Assembly: GCA_031286165.1 (NCBI GenBank)
Contig: JAITUU010000022.1
Span: 1 to 41,117 of the forward strand
DNA from: Bacteroidales bacterium
GTDB lineage: Bacteria > Bacteroidota > Bacteroidia > Bacteroidales > UBA1715
Reading direction: 5' to 3'
DNA: 41,117 nucleotides
Positions 16,324 to 25,100 of the stretch are shown piece after piece. A program made the position numbers and the translations under genes. The notes under the pieces are model-generated. The model was given only the letters and a program-made list of their open reading frames with translations. It was not told where the DNA came from and searched no databases. Numbering within the stretch: the first letter of the stretch is position 1; each line of letters opens with the position of its first letter.

Positions 16324-18096
16324 ATGAAACAATTTTTAAAATATCTTATTGTAACCATTTCGGGTACATTTTTGGGTCTATGTGCCTTTGTGCTCCTTTT
16401 GGTGGGAGCAGTTGCCGCAATTTTTACCTTTGGTGTAGAAAAATCCGTGAGTGTAGAAGCTCATTCGGTGCTACTCATTCGTTTGCAGGAGCCTATTGTG
16501 GAAGTGGCGTCTTTCGATGTATTGGCAGAAGTGTCGCCTTTTTCGGCGAGTAGCAGTACGCTTGCGCTGCGTTCCATAGTGCAGGCAATAGAAGGTGCTG
16601 CCGCCGACCCGAATATTGATGCCATTGCGCTTTACTGCGATGCTATTCCGGCGAGTTATGCCACCGTTGCCGAAATTCGGCAGGCGTTGCTCAATTTCAA
16701 ACAATCGGGTAAAGATATAGTGAGTTACGGTGATGTGCTGTCGCAAAAAGGGTATGCGCTGGCATCTACTGCAAATACTATTGCCATGAATCCCGAAGGA
16801 TTGGTGGAGTGGAACGGTATTTTTTCGCAGTTTGTTTCGTTCAAAAATTTACTTGCAAAAATCGGTTTACGTCCGGTGGTATTTCGTGCTGGGAAGTATA
16901 AAAGTTTTGCCGAAAATTTAACACAGGAAAAAATGAGTGCCGAAAATCGTTTGCAAATACAAGAATATGTGCAGCAGGTGTGGCAAAATTACACGCAAAC
17001 GATTGAAAATCTGCGACCTGCAAAGCAATCACTCGCCGGCATAGCCGATTCGCTCCTTGTGTGGAATGCGCACACGGCTCTCGAATACGGCATGGTGGAT
17101 ACGCTGTGTTATTACAATGATTTTTTGCAAATTCTTGCACAAAAAACAGGGAAAAAACCGACAAAAATTCCTTTTGTGAGCCTTGCCGACTACATTCAAT
17201 ACAACGAAACGGTGGAGCATAAAGAATCGCCGAACAAAATTTGTGTGATAGTGGCAGAGGGCGATATAGTGCTGGGGCGCAGTTCGCGCGGCAATATAGG
17301 CAGCGAAACGCTTGCACGCCACATTCGCGCTGCGCGAAACGACAGTGCGGTGAAAGCAATCGTGCTGCGCATTAATTCCGGCGGTGGTTCGGCACTTGCT
17401 TCGGAGGTAATTTGGCAGGAAATGAATTTGGCGCGGCAGGCAAAACCGCTCATAGTTTCTATGGGCAATGCGGCGGCTTCGGGAGCCTACTATGTGGCTG
17501 CGCCGGCGCACGTAATTGTGGCAAATGCTGCCACGCTCACCGGTTCTATCGGGGTTTTCGGCGTATCGCTCAATACCGAAGAATTGCTGCGCAATATAGG
17601 TGTGAGCGTAGATAGCGTAAAATCGAGCCGATTTGCCGATTTTGGCGTGCCTACTCGCACGCCGAGCGATTATGAAACGCGGATTATAGAAAAAAGTATA
17701 GATAATACCTACGAAACATTCAAAAGCCGCGTTGCCGCCGGGCGAAATATGACTGCCGCACAAGTGGAAGAAATTGCGCAAGGACGAATTTGGAGCGGAA
17801 TTGCAGCGCAAAAAATAGGCTTGATAGATACGCTTGGTGGTGTACAAACAGCCATTCGTATAGCCGCCGAACGTGCGCAGTTGGGTCTTAATTATGAATT
17901 GCGATTTGTGCCGCGTCAACTTTCGCCCATAGAACAGTTGATGGAAAATTTCAACACAAGTACTGCATCGGCGTTGAGTAAAGAAATCAAGGAAATTACC
18001 GGTGTGCAGGGTACTCAGTTGTTGCATATATGGCAGCAATTGCCTCGCGAACAAGGCTTGTATATGAAACTTCCGTATATTTTGAATGTGGAGTAA
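16324..18096 (+). CDS. sppA: Signal peptide peptidase SppA (67 kDa type)
   Basis: The 590-residue protein has the length of the two-domain SppA. A membrane anchor covers about residues 8-37 (LIVTISGTFLGLCAFVLLLVGAV-type hydrophobic run). The catalytic dyad is visible: Lys193 in RAGKYKSF in the first half and Ser386 in GNAAASGAYYVAAP in the second, followed by TGSIGVFG. SppA degrades cleaved signal peptides in the membrane using a Ser/Lys mechanism. The gene is followed 4 nt later by lpxK, so both are probably translated from one mRNA. No perfect TAnnTTTG element precedes it. Confidence 0.94.
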   Translation: MKQFLKYLIVTISGTFLGLCAFVLLLVGAVAAIFTFGVEKSVSVEAHSVLLIRLQEPIVEVASFDVLAEVSPFSASSSTLALRSIVQAIEGAAADPNIDAIALYCDAIPASYATVAEIRQALLNFKQSGKDIVSYGDVLSQKGYALASTANTIAMNPEGLVEWNGIFSQFVSFKNLLAKIGLRPVVFRAGKYKSFAENLTQEKMSAENRLQIQEYVQQVWQNYTQTIENLRPAKQSLAGIADSLLVWNAHTALEYGMVDTLCYYNDFLQILAQKTGKKPTKIPFVSLADYIQYNETVEHKESPNKICVIVAEGDIVLGRSSRGNIGSETLARHIRAARNDSAVKAIVLRINSGGGSALASEVIWQEMNLARQAKPLIVSMGNAAASGAYYVAAPAHVIVANAATLTGSIGVFGVSLNTEELLRNIGVSVDSVKSSRFADFGVPTRTPSDYETRIIEKSIDNTYETFKSRVAAGRNMTAAQVEEIAQGRIWSGIAAQKIGLIDTLGGVQTAIRIAAERAQLGLNYELRFVPRQLSPIEQLMENFNTSTASALSKEIKEITGVQGTQLLHIWQQLPREQGLYMKLPYILNVE

Positions 18097-18100
18097 CACT

Positions 18101-19150
18101 ATGAAAACACTACAACGACTACAACGATTGCAAAAACTCCTCTTCCCGGCGGCGAGTGTGTATTGGGGGGTAACGTTTATACGCAACAAAAGTTTCGATT
18201 GGGGAATTTTGAAACAGAGAACATTTGACCTGCCCATAATTTCGGTGGGAAATATTACCGTAGGCGGCACGGGAAAAACGCCGCATGTGATTTTTATTGC
18301 GCAAAAACTCAGTGCGTTGTTTGAAATTGCCACGCTCAGCAGGGGCTATGGACGTAAATCGAGGGGATTTGTGTGTGCCAACGAAAAAACGCCGGTGCAG
18401 GAAATTGGCGATGAGCCGTTTTTAATTCATTCGCGCCTGCCGCGCGTTACCGTAGCCGTGTGCGAAAAGCGCGTGGAAGGAGTGGGAAAACTTCGTGCGC
18501 TGAAACCCGATATTCAAGCAATTATTTTAGACGATGCCTTTCAGCACCGGCACATACTGCCCGGAATGCACATTGTGTTGGTGGATTACAATCGTCCGCT
18601 GTGGCACGATGCAGTGTTTCCTGCCGGATTTTTGCGTGAAGGGCGATATGCTCTGCGTAGAGCAACTATTGTGATAGTAAGCAAGTGTCCGCCGGAATTG
18701 GGTAGGGAAGAACAGGAAGTGTGGCGCAAAAAATTACGAATTTCGGACACGCAATCCTTGTATTTTACCTCTATTCGTTATGCTAGTATTTATCACGCAC
18801 AAAGTGGCGAAATGGTTGATAATTGCGAATTTTTTGCAAATAATACCATAGTAATGGTGAGTGGAGTGGCGCAACCGCAGATTATAGAACAGTATTTGCA
18901 CGAGCAATCGGCGCAGTTTGTGCACTGTGCCTTTGGCGACCACCATCACTATTCTGCCGAAGATTTTGCTGTCATTCGCCGCCACTGCACCCAAAATTCG
19001 GTAATTCTGACTACCGAAAAAGATGTGCAGAAACTTTTGGAAATCACTCACGGCGAAGTGCCGCTCTACGTGTTGCCCATAGAACCGCATTTTTTGAACC
19101 ACGCCGAGCAGGATTTTGAAGAGCAAATTGTGCAATTTTGCAGAAAATAG
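18101..19150 (+). CDS. lpxK: Tetraacyldisaccharide 4'-kinase LpxK
   Basis: LpxK phosphorylates the 4' position of the lipid A disaccharide precursor at the inner membrane. I start at the ATG at 18101 (MKTLQRLQ), 4 nt after the sppA stop; an upstream in-frame ATG at 18086 would overlap sppA. The protein has 349 residues. It shows an N-terminal amphipathic segment followed by VYWGVTFIRNKSFDWG, the P-loop GNITVGGTGKTPHV (about 50-63), LSRGYGRKSRGF, VGDEP-like EIGDEPF, and ILDDAFQHR with the family Asp-Asp. The C-terminal half keeps the H-F-D-HH pattern (FGDHHHYS). Assignment is secure and marks a Gram-negative cell envelope. Confidence 0.95.
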   Translation: MKTLQRLQRLQKLLFPAASVYWGVTFIRNKSFDWGILKQRTFDLPIISVGNITVGGTGKTPHVIFIAQKLSALFEIATLSRGYGRKSRGFVCANEKTPVQEIGDEPFLIHSRLPRVTVAVCEKRVEGVGKLRALKPDIQAIILDDAFQHRHILPGMHIVLVDYNRPLWHDAVFPAGFLREGRYALRRATIVIVSKCPPELGREEQEVWRKKLRISDTQSLYFTSIRYASIYHAQSGEMVDNCEFFANNTIVMVSGVAQPQIIEQYLHEQSAQFVHCAFGDHHHYSAEDFAVIRRHCTQNSVILTTEKDVQKLLEITHGEVPLYVLPIEPHFLNHAEQDFEEQIVQFCRK

Positions 19151-19178
19151 TTCTTGTATCTTGTATATAAAAAAATGA

Positions 19179-19186
19179 TACCTTTG
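19179..19186 (+). promoter_or_regulatory. -7 element (TACCTTTG) for yqeY
   Basis: A perfect TAnnTTTG element lies 23 nt before the yqeY ATG at 19210, with TCTTG near 19152-19156 as a rough -33 element at 22 nt spacing. It suggests yqeY is transcribed separately from lpxK. Confidence 0.55.
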
Positions 19187-19209
19187 TAAAAAACTTAAAA
19201 TAGAAGATT

Positions 19210-19659
19210 ATGATACTTACAAAACAAGTAGCCACCGACCTTATGGCGGCAATGAAAAATAAAGAAACGCATAAATTGGAAGCATTGCGTGCCGTAAAAA
19301 CTGCTTTTATAGTGGCAAAAGCCGCTGTGGGCGCAAATGCGGAATTGAGCGATGACGAAGAATTGAAAATTATTCAAAAATTGGTAAAACAACGCAAAGA
19401 TTCGGCTGCGGAATTTGCCGCGCAAAATCGCACTGACCTTTCGGACAAAGAATTGCAGGAGGCAGAGGTAATAGCGGCGTATTTACCCAAGCAAATGAGT
19501 GTGGAGGAAATTACCCAAGCCGTGCAGGAAACTATAACTCAAACCGGCGCACAAGGCATGAAAGATATGGGTAAAGTAATGGGAATAGTGAGCAAACAAC
19601 TTGCCGGCAAAGCCGATGGAAAAGTAATTTCCGATGTGGTGAAACAATTACTTGCTTAG
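19210..19659 (+). CDS. yqeY: GatB/YqeY domain protein
   Basis: The 149-residue protein is the stand-alone YqeY form. It has the family blocks LMAAMKNKETHKLEALRAVKTAF, a central helix with LVKQRKDSAAEFAAQNRTDL, AYLPKQMSVEEI and the ending KVMGIVSKQLAGKADGKVISDVVKQLL. The same domain forms the tail of amidotransferase subunit GatB, where it helps bind tRNA. The free-standing protein has no settled function. It has its own promoter and is followed by a bidirectional terminator. Confidence 0.93.
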   Translation: MILTKQVATDLMAAMKNKETHKLEALRAVKTAFIVAKAAVGANAELSDDEELKIIQKLVKQRKDSAAEFAAQNRTDLSDKELQEAEVIAAYLPKQMSVEEITQAVQETITQTGAQGMKDMGKVMGIVSKQLAGKADGKVISDVVKQLLA

Positions 19660-19690
19660 TTGAGAGTCGAAAATTGAGAACTGAAAGTTA

Positions 19691-19729
19691 AAAAAAACTC
19701 CTGTCGAATTTTTCGACAGGAGTTTTTTT
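19691..19729. terminator. Bidirectional intrinsic terminator between yqeY and the OmpA-like gene
   Basis: A 12-bp perfect stem, ACTCCTGTCGAA (19697-19708) with its complement (19712-19723), has poly-A and poly-T flanks and lies between two converging genes. An almost identical hairpin occurs at 33564-33601. Confidence 0.88.
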
Positions 19730-19764
19730 ATAGGTTGTTTTTGTTAGAACTCGTATAATACTCC

Positions 19765-20901
19765 CTATTCCCCCGTTTTCACAATCACAACTCTGTTCCA
19801 AGCCCCTTTTTCGTAAGGTTGCTCTTGGGAGCCTATGGCTTTGATTTCAATACGGCTGGCATCTATGGTATATTTTTCGATTAACAGTTTTTGAACATTT
19901 TTGGCTCTTACGCCTGCAATGCGTATATTTTCCCGGTCGCTGCCGTGTCCTTTATCTCCGTAACCTTCGAGTATAATTTTCGCGTTGGGGTGAGTTGTCA
20001 AATAGTTTACAATGTTTTCATACTGTATGTCTTGCCCTGCCGCAGGTTTTTCGCTTGCCAAATTGAAGCGGATGGAAGCCAAACGAAATCCCGCATTTTT
20101 TTCGACAGCCCTCTCAACTATTTTTTCTACTTCTACGGTGTCGTGCACATATTCTATCACTGTAATTGTGTCGCGCCTAATTTCTACACGGGCTGTCTGT
20201 TTTTGACAGACGCTTTTTTTACTTTTGAAACGATAGGTCAAACCGATGGTTGCACCCAGCGTATTTTCGTAGTTTTTTCCGCTGATGCGTCCTTCAAAGG
20301 CATCGGGCAGAACAGTTGTTGCTACTTCGAGGTTTATATCCAACGCTTTGGTAATGGAATATTTACCCATCAGCGAGAAATTGGTCGAAATGGAGTTGAG
20401 CGCAGGTATTCCCTTGTATTCAAAGGTGTGGAAATACCCGAACCCGACTGCCGGAATAATATCCCAGCGGTGGAATTTTTGACTGTCGAAAAGATTGAAA
20501 ACGCTCAATTGCAGGTCGGCGTGAATGTTGGCATACCGAATATAGTGGCGGTACGAACCATCGGGACGGATGGTAACGTATTCTCTTACGGGGTCGTTAT
20601 TGCCATAAACCAAGCCGTTGTTGAGCGGGTCGGCAAGATAAAGACCTTCGGTGGTACTGTATCCGTTGAGACTGTAACCTTCTGCTTGAATGCGCAGTCC
20701 CCAAACGGGGGAAATCCATTTTCCTCCCGACAAGGAAAGGAGGGGCGTCAGTCTGTTCTTAAATGCGAGGTTTTGGGCATCGCTTGAAAAAAGCATTTGT
20801 GCTCCGCCGCCAATGCGTAAATGCCAACCGTTATTATATTCTTGGGCGAACAGTCCGCCTGTCAAGAATAATAAAATTGCGATAATTTGTAATTTGTTCA
20901 T
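19765..20901 (-). CDS. OmpA-family outer-membrane protein
   Basis: The 378-residue protein has a signal peptide (MNKLQIIAILLFLTGGLFAQ). Residues about 20-225 show the alternating, aromatic-rich strands and GxGxxM/L pattern of an outer-membrane beta-barrel (HLRIGGGAQML, GLRIQAEGYSLNGY). A linker of charged repeats (VEKIVERAVEKNAG) follows. The C-terminal part (about 265-378) is an OmpA-like peptidoglycan-binding domain: ILEGYGDKGHGSDRENIRIAGVRAKNVQKLL and IEIKAIGSQEQPYEKGAWNRVV. It probably anchors the outer membrane to the cell wall. It converges with yqeY. No perfect -7 element is seen upstream. Confidence 0.88.
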   Translation of the reverse strand: MNKLQIIAILLFLTGGLFAQEYNNGWHLRIGGGAQMLFSSDAQNLAFKNRLTPLLSLSGGKWISPVWGLRIQAEGYSLNGYSTTEGLYLADPLNNGLVYGNNDPVREYVTIRPDGSYRHYIRYANIHADLQLSVFNLFDSQKFHRWDIIPAVGFGYFHTFEYKGIPALNSISTNFSLMGKYSITKALDINLEVATTVLPDAFEGRISGKNYENTLGATIGLTYRFKSKKSVCQKQTARVEIRRDTITVIEYVHDTVEVEKIVERAVEKNAGFRLASIRFNLASEKPAAGQDIQYENIVNYLTTHPNAKIILEGYGDKGHGSDRENIRIAGVRAKNVQKLLIEKYTIDASRIEIKAIGSQEQPYEKGAWNRVVIVKTGE

Positions 20902-20940
20902 TTTGTTATTTTATTTTATTTTTTATTTTTACTTTTTTTC

Positions 20941-20954
20941 TGCAATTCATTGCA
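20941..20954. repeat. Short palindrome TGCAATTCATTGCA
   Basis: A 6-bp inverted repeat with 2-nt spacer lies between the OmpA-like gene start (minus strand) and a plus-strand promoter at 20949-20979. It could be an operator shared by the two directions; with this length, chance is also possible. Confidence 0.35.
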
Positions 20955-20979
20955 AATTAAAAAAATGTTCGTATCTTTG
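20949..20979 (+). promoter_or_regulatory. Promoter with no protein gene downstream
   Basis: TATCTTTG at 20972-20979 is a perfect -7 element, with ATTG at 20949-20952 as a near -33 element at 19 nt spacing. It points right, where only minus-strand genes follow. Confidence 0.5.
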
Positions 20980-20984
20980 CGCCA

Positions 20985-21045
20985 TATAAATTATACGGCT
21001 AAATAACTATTTCGGGTACGGCGAGGGTTTTTTAGCCGTTTTCTA
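20985..21045 (+). ncRNA. Candidate small RNA (about 60 nt)
   Basis: Starting from the promoter at 20949-20979, a transcript beginning near 20985 would run into a perfect 9-bp stem, ACGGCTAAA (20995-21003) with TTTAGCCGT (21031-21039), followed by TTTTC. The 3' arm overlaps the stop codon of the minus-strand gene that ends at 21032, so the RNA would be antisense to that mRNA's end. No known RNA family is recognised. It is a prediction from promoter plus hairpin only. Confidence 0.35.
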
Positions 21046-21478
21046 TTGCTGTAATGCAATATTGTATTTTTTGCCCACTACCGCGCAATTCGCCTATTGT
21101 CAGTTTTATTTTTCCAAAATCTGTTTTTTCGTATTCCATTATAAATAACTTTGAAAATCGCGCTTGATTTTTTACTTTTGCTCTTGGCATTTCTGCAATA
21201 ATATTTCCTTTACTGTCTTTTCGGACAATCGCATTTTCTACTATTTCGGATAAGAAAGTAACTGCTACGGTTGATTTATAAATCGTGGAGGCGTGTCCCG
21301 CAGTTTCTTCCACCGACAAAAAGCGAATTTCAATAAAAGCATTTAACGATTTGTTGTAAAGGCGTTTTTCGGGGTTTGCAATAATCCATTTTCCGTAAAA
21401 ATCAACGATAAACTGTTTGCGCTGCTTTTTATCTTCTTTTGTGTCGCCTAATGCTATTCCGTTTTTGTCTAATTCCAT
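21032..21478 (-). CDS. Conserved-looking hypothetical cytosolic protein
   Basis: The 148-residue protein has no signal peptide or membrane segment. It is rich in Lys and Glu (KEDKKQRKQFIVDFYGKWI near residue 15) and has a beta-rich C-terminus (KIKLTIGELRGSGQKIQYCITAIENG). The frame is well formed, and a perfect -7 element lies upstream, so it is probably a real gene. I do not recognise a functional family. It is separated from the OmpA-like gene downstream by about 130 nt that contain the small-RNA candidate. Confidence 0.7.
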   Translation of the reverse strand: MELDKNGIALGDTKEDKKQRKQFIVDFYGKWIIANPEKRLYNKSLNAFIEIRFLSVEETAGHASTIYKSTVAVTFLSEIVENAIVRKDSKGNIIAEMPRAKVKNQARFSKLFIMEYEKTDFGKIKLTIGELRGSGQKIQYCITAIENG

Positions 21479-21506
21479 AATTTTGTCGGGATTATTTTTT
21501 CGCCCG

Positions 21507-21514
21507 CAAAGTTA
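21507..21514 (-). promoter_or_regulatory. -7 element (TAACTTTG) for the hypothetical gene at 21032-21478
   Basis: Read on the minus strand, TAACTTTG matches the TAnnTTTG consensus and ends 28 nt before the ATG at 21478. A TTTG lies 12 nt further upstream, too close for a standard -33 element. Confidence 0.5.
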
Positions 21515-21604
21515 GTGATTTTGAGACAAAAAATTTAACGGAATGGTTGTTATTTCACACTAACGTATATATTGCACTTCCCGCTCGCATTACCCACAAC
21601 TACC

Positions 21605-22036
21605 TTATTTAATTACCTTCAACGTCAATACTTTGGGTTCATCTACTGTTCCGAATATTACATCGGCATCGAAGGAGAGCAAATCGTCAGTTTGGTAGAG
21701 GTACTTGTTTTTGGCACCGTAGTACATAAAACGGATATTGGATTGGTCTTCGGGACTTCCTTTGACGGAAACGAAATATACACCGTTGATGAGTACGCCA
21801 ACGCCGCGACATTCATTGCCGGCAAAAGCGGCTAAATGGTCGTCTTCGCTTGTGTATGGGGTTAAATTGTCCGGCAGTTTTACTACGGCAGTCATATTTT
21901 CGTAATATCCTGCGCTGTGATTAACGTTCCATACCGGAGATTCGTAGGTCGGAAATACTTCTTCGGTGTCTTTGCAGGCTACAAGCAGTAGGGCGGCAAA
22001 GAAAAAATAAATACTTGGTTTAATAATTTTGTTCAT
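21605..22036 (-). CDS. Lipoprotein carrying one copy of a domain found in the giant protein
   Basis: The 143-residue protein has a lipoprotein signal peptide with lipobox LLVAC, Cys21. The mature part (about 45-143) shows MTAVVKLPDN, DDHLAAFAGNECRGVGV, a VYFVSVKG strand, IRFMYYGAKNKYLY and IFGTVDEPKVLTL. This pattern matches the segment around residues 2785-2880 of the giant protein next door (GDILAAFDSNGKCIGV, FRMWEASTGKTYKAM, IVGSAEEPVIF). The gene follows the giant gene in the same direction after an 81-nt gap holding a strong hairpin. It is probably on the cell surface or in the periplasm; its role is unknown, but a partnership with the giant protein is likely. Confidence 0.78.
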   Translation of the reverse strand: MNKIIKPSIYFFFAALLLVACKDTEEVFPTYESPVWNVNHSAGYYENMTAVVKLPDNLTPYTSEDDHLAAFAGNECRGVGVLINGVYFVSVKGSPEDQSNIRFMYYGAKNKYLYQTDDLLSFDADVIFGTVDEPKVLTLKVIK

Positions 22037-22078
22037 TATGTGTATATTTTTTACATTAATAATTCTTTTTTTGAATAA

Positions 22079-22108
22079 TGTAGAAACGGATACCTATCCG
22101 TTTCTACA
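22079..22108. repeat. Perfect 14-bp inverted repeat between giant gene and lipoprotein gene
   Basis: TGTAGAAACGGATA (22079-22092) and its exact complement (22095-22108) are separated by CC. On the minus strand it lies 10 nt after the giant gene's stop codon. No T-run follows on either strand, so it may be an mRNA 3' stabiliser or partial terminator that lowers expression of the lipoprotein gene. Confidence 0.65.
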
Positions 22109-22117
22109 TACTTTGCA

Positions 22118-25100
22118 TCATTCTTTTTCAACTTTATAAGTTGCTATTGTTTCGTTGGTGATTACTTGGAGAATATAAATTCCTGTTCCGAGTGCAGCGC
22201 CATTGATTTCGAGGCGGTTTGTTCCGCCCTCTACGCTTCTTGTTTCTTTGAGCACCTGTCTGCCTATAAGGTCCGACAAGGTTATTTGTACTTGTTCGCT
22301 TTCAGCCGAAGTAATATGAACAAAGATTTTGTCGATGAACGGGTTCGGATAGACGCTTATGCCGTTTTCGGGCGTTCCAAAATCGAGCACAAAGGGTTGT
22401 TCTATGCTACCTGCTGCGGCATTGCTGCGATAGGCAACAAGGTTGTTTGCCTTACCAATCAGTTTGCCGTTGCGTTCGAGGTCGAAGGTAATATCCGCGC
22501 CGGTTTCATTTCCCGAAATGGTAATAAAACTCAATTCAACGCCTTCCGAAGCGACATATTCGCCTGTACCGCGCAATTCGCCGTTGATGTAAGCGTTGAT
22601 GCGGTCGCCGTATTCAACGCCTTCGGTTGTGGTAGCCACTATAACCATATTATTGGCAAAGGCGGTGCGATACGGTTGCAGGGCGGAAGATACCGCTTTT
22701 GCGCTCCGGAGGTTGTTGCTCAATGTAGCACTTGCCGCCGGATAATTGAATGTGGTGGCATTGTCGGCTGTGCGCAGGAGCATATATCCTTTGTTTGCTT
22801 CCATATAGCCGAGATTGCCTACCCATTCGTTGCGCGAGAACATTGCAAAACTTGTTTGTGATTTAACAATGTCGCCTTTTTGTGCATCATAGCCGGCAAG
22901 GGCTTCTTTCACGGTCATATTCACAGACGGAACGTAACCAATATAGTTCCAACCTTTTGTTAGCGATATTGTTCCTTCGGCAGATTTCGGGTCAATGGCA
23001 CTGCCGGAAATGCTCACAGATTGGTCGTAAGACGAATGTGCAATATACATTGAAGTTGGCAATAGAGAAGGCAGCGTACCCACCCATTTTTTATCTTTTC
23101 CGGAATAGGATATAAAATTATCGGCATTTTTAATTTGGTCTTTATCAGTCCAATCGGCATTCTGTAAGAATGTGTCGAAACTTGAAGCATTATCGCTTTT
23201 CAGGTTAAGCGAAATCCAATTCCAACCCACATTCAACGGAATGTTTCGATACACAATCTCTTTTCCATCGAAAATAACCGGTTCTTCGGCACTGCCTACT
23301 ATTGTATTGTTTACAAACGTAATTGCTTGGTTGGGCATTGCCTTGTAGGTTTTTCCCGTGCTTGCTTCCCACATACGGAACTCGATGCCGGATGCGGTTT
23401 TACTGTTGCTGTAAATGCTTAGGAGCGCATACCACATATCGAATTTTTTGTCATAGGTGCTTGTGGTTACTCCGATACATTTTCCGTTGCTGTCGAATGC
23501 CGCCAATATATCGCCTTTGTTTGCGGAGAAAATGTTGTTGAAACGCATTTTTCCGAATACCGACATAGTGTAGGTAAATTCTTTCGGATTGACTTTCCAA
23601 TCGGGTTTTTCGCCTTCAATAGTAATATTGAGTGTCAGCGGTTCGGAAACATTGTCTTCATCGGTCAAGTAAATCACTTCGTTGTAGGTTCCAACGTTCA
23701 AACCTTCGTTGATAGAGAATTTGATGTTGTCGTAGGATACCGATTTGAGCGTTCCGCTCGAAGGTGTTACATCTAACCACGCCGGAATGTTGTTGATAGT
23801 GTAGTTGCGTATTGCCCCGCCGGTATTTTTTGCTTTTACGGTAAATTCGTAAGGCTCGTACACCGGTTTGGTAATATCTACGCGGTCGGTTTCCCATCGC
23901 AACTGATTGCGGTCGATATAGGCACTCCACGTGATTGGCGACACAATGGAGTTTCCGTTCAAGTCGCGCACATCATACACGGTGAAGGTTACGATTGTTT
24001 TGGCTATTTTGTATTCCTGTTCTTTGAGCGTAATAATGAGTGCATCGTTGTTTACCACAAAGTCGAAGTCGAGGTCTGCCACCGGTCCGGCATCTTTGAG
24101 CGGAGCAATGTCGCTTGTGCGTATTGCCTCCGGAGTGGCTCCCACAACGCTAAACAGGTCTGTTTCGGGATTTGCCGTATGCGAAATACGCATATCCTTG
24201 TTGGTAAATTCCAAAAATTTAGTTCCTTGAAATTCAATGTAGGTATCGAAGGGATAGTAGTGTACCAACCCGAGTTCTTTTCCGGTGAGTTTCACGTTGT
24301 TGTTGTCGCGCACCATTTTTTCGTTGCGGTAGAGTTCCCAAAAGCGAATGTCGTCCACCGCGCCTTTGAAGTAATTATCTACAACAAGTGTAGTGGCGTT
24401 GTTTGCCCTGTACCACCCTCTTGCGCCGAGATAGATGTAATCGGAGGCTATTCCGCCCACATTGGCAGCATCAATATAGTTGGTTAGGTAGCCGTCCATA
24501 TAGATTTGCGCTCTGCCTTTGGTTCTGTCCACGCTGAATGTGAAATGATGCCAATTATTGTCGCGGTATTCGCCTTCAACTATGGTTTTAACAGCATTGT
24601 TTGTAAATGTGAGTTTTCCCTGTGCATCAAAACCGACTGCAAATCCGTTTTCGGGTTTCACAGAGCCTGTTTCTCCGCTTCCTGCCGAGAGAATGGTAGC
24701 GTTGCTTTGTCCGGGTTCGGCTTTAAACCAAAACTCGACTGTGAAATCCATTTCTTTGGTAAATGCGGCAGTGCTTGCGTCTATTTTCACATATTGCGAT
24801 GAACCGTCTGTGGCGGCAGCGTAGCCTGCGGGCAATGCCCATTCTACACCTTGCAGGGTGAGCGAGGCACCGCGTGCTTTGTCTTCGCAGAGTGTTCCGC
24901 GACCTTCATTCATAGGGTAGTACGCCATCAATCCTTCTTCTATGCCTGCGAGTTGCAAAAGGCTGTTCAACTGTATGTTGCGCTCGTTCACTACTTTTTC
25001 CCATACGCGCACATTGTGCATTTTTCCGGAATAATTTCCGCCGTTTTCGGCAATGCTTTTACCGAGTACTACGTTGCCAATACCTGTGTATGAAGCAGTT

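Noticed and set aside
17029..18333. 434-codon open frame antisense to sppA and lpxK
   Set aside because: Compositionally odd (Arg/Cys/His-rich) and runs across two well-supported genes.
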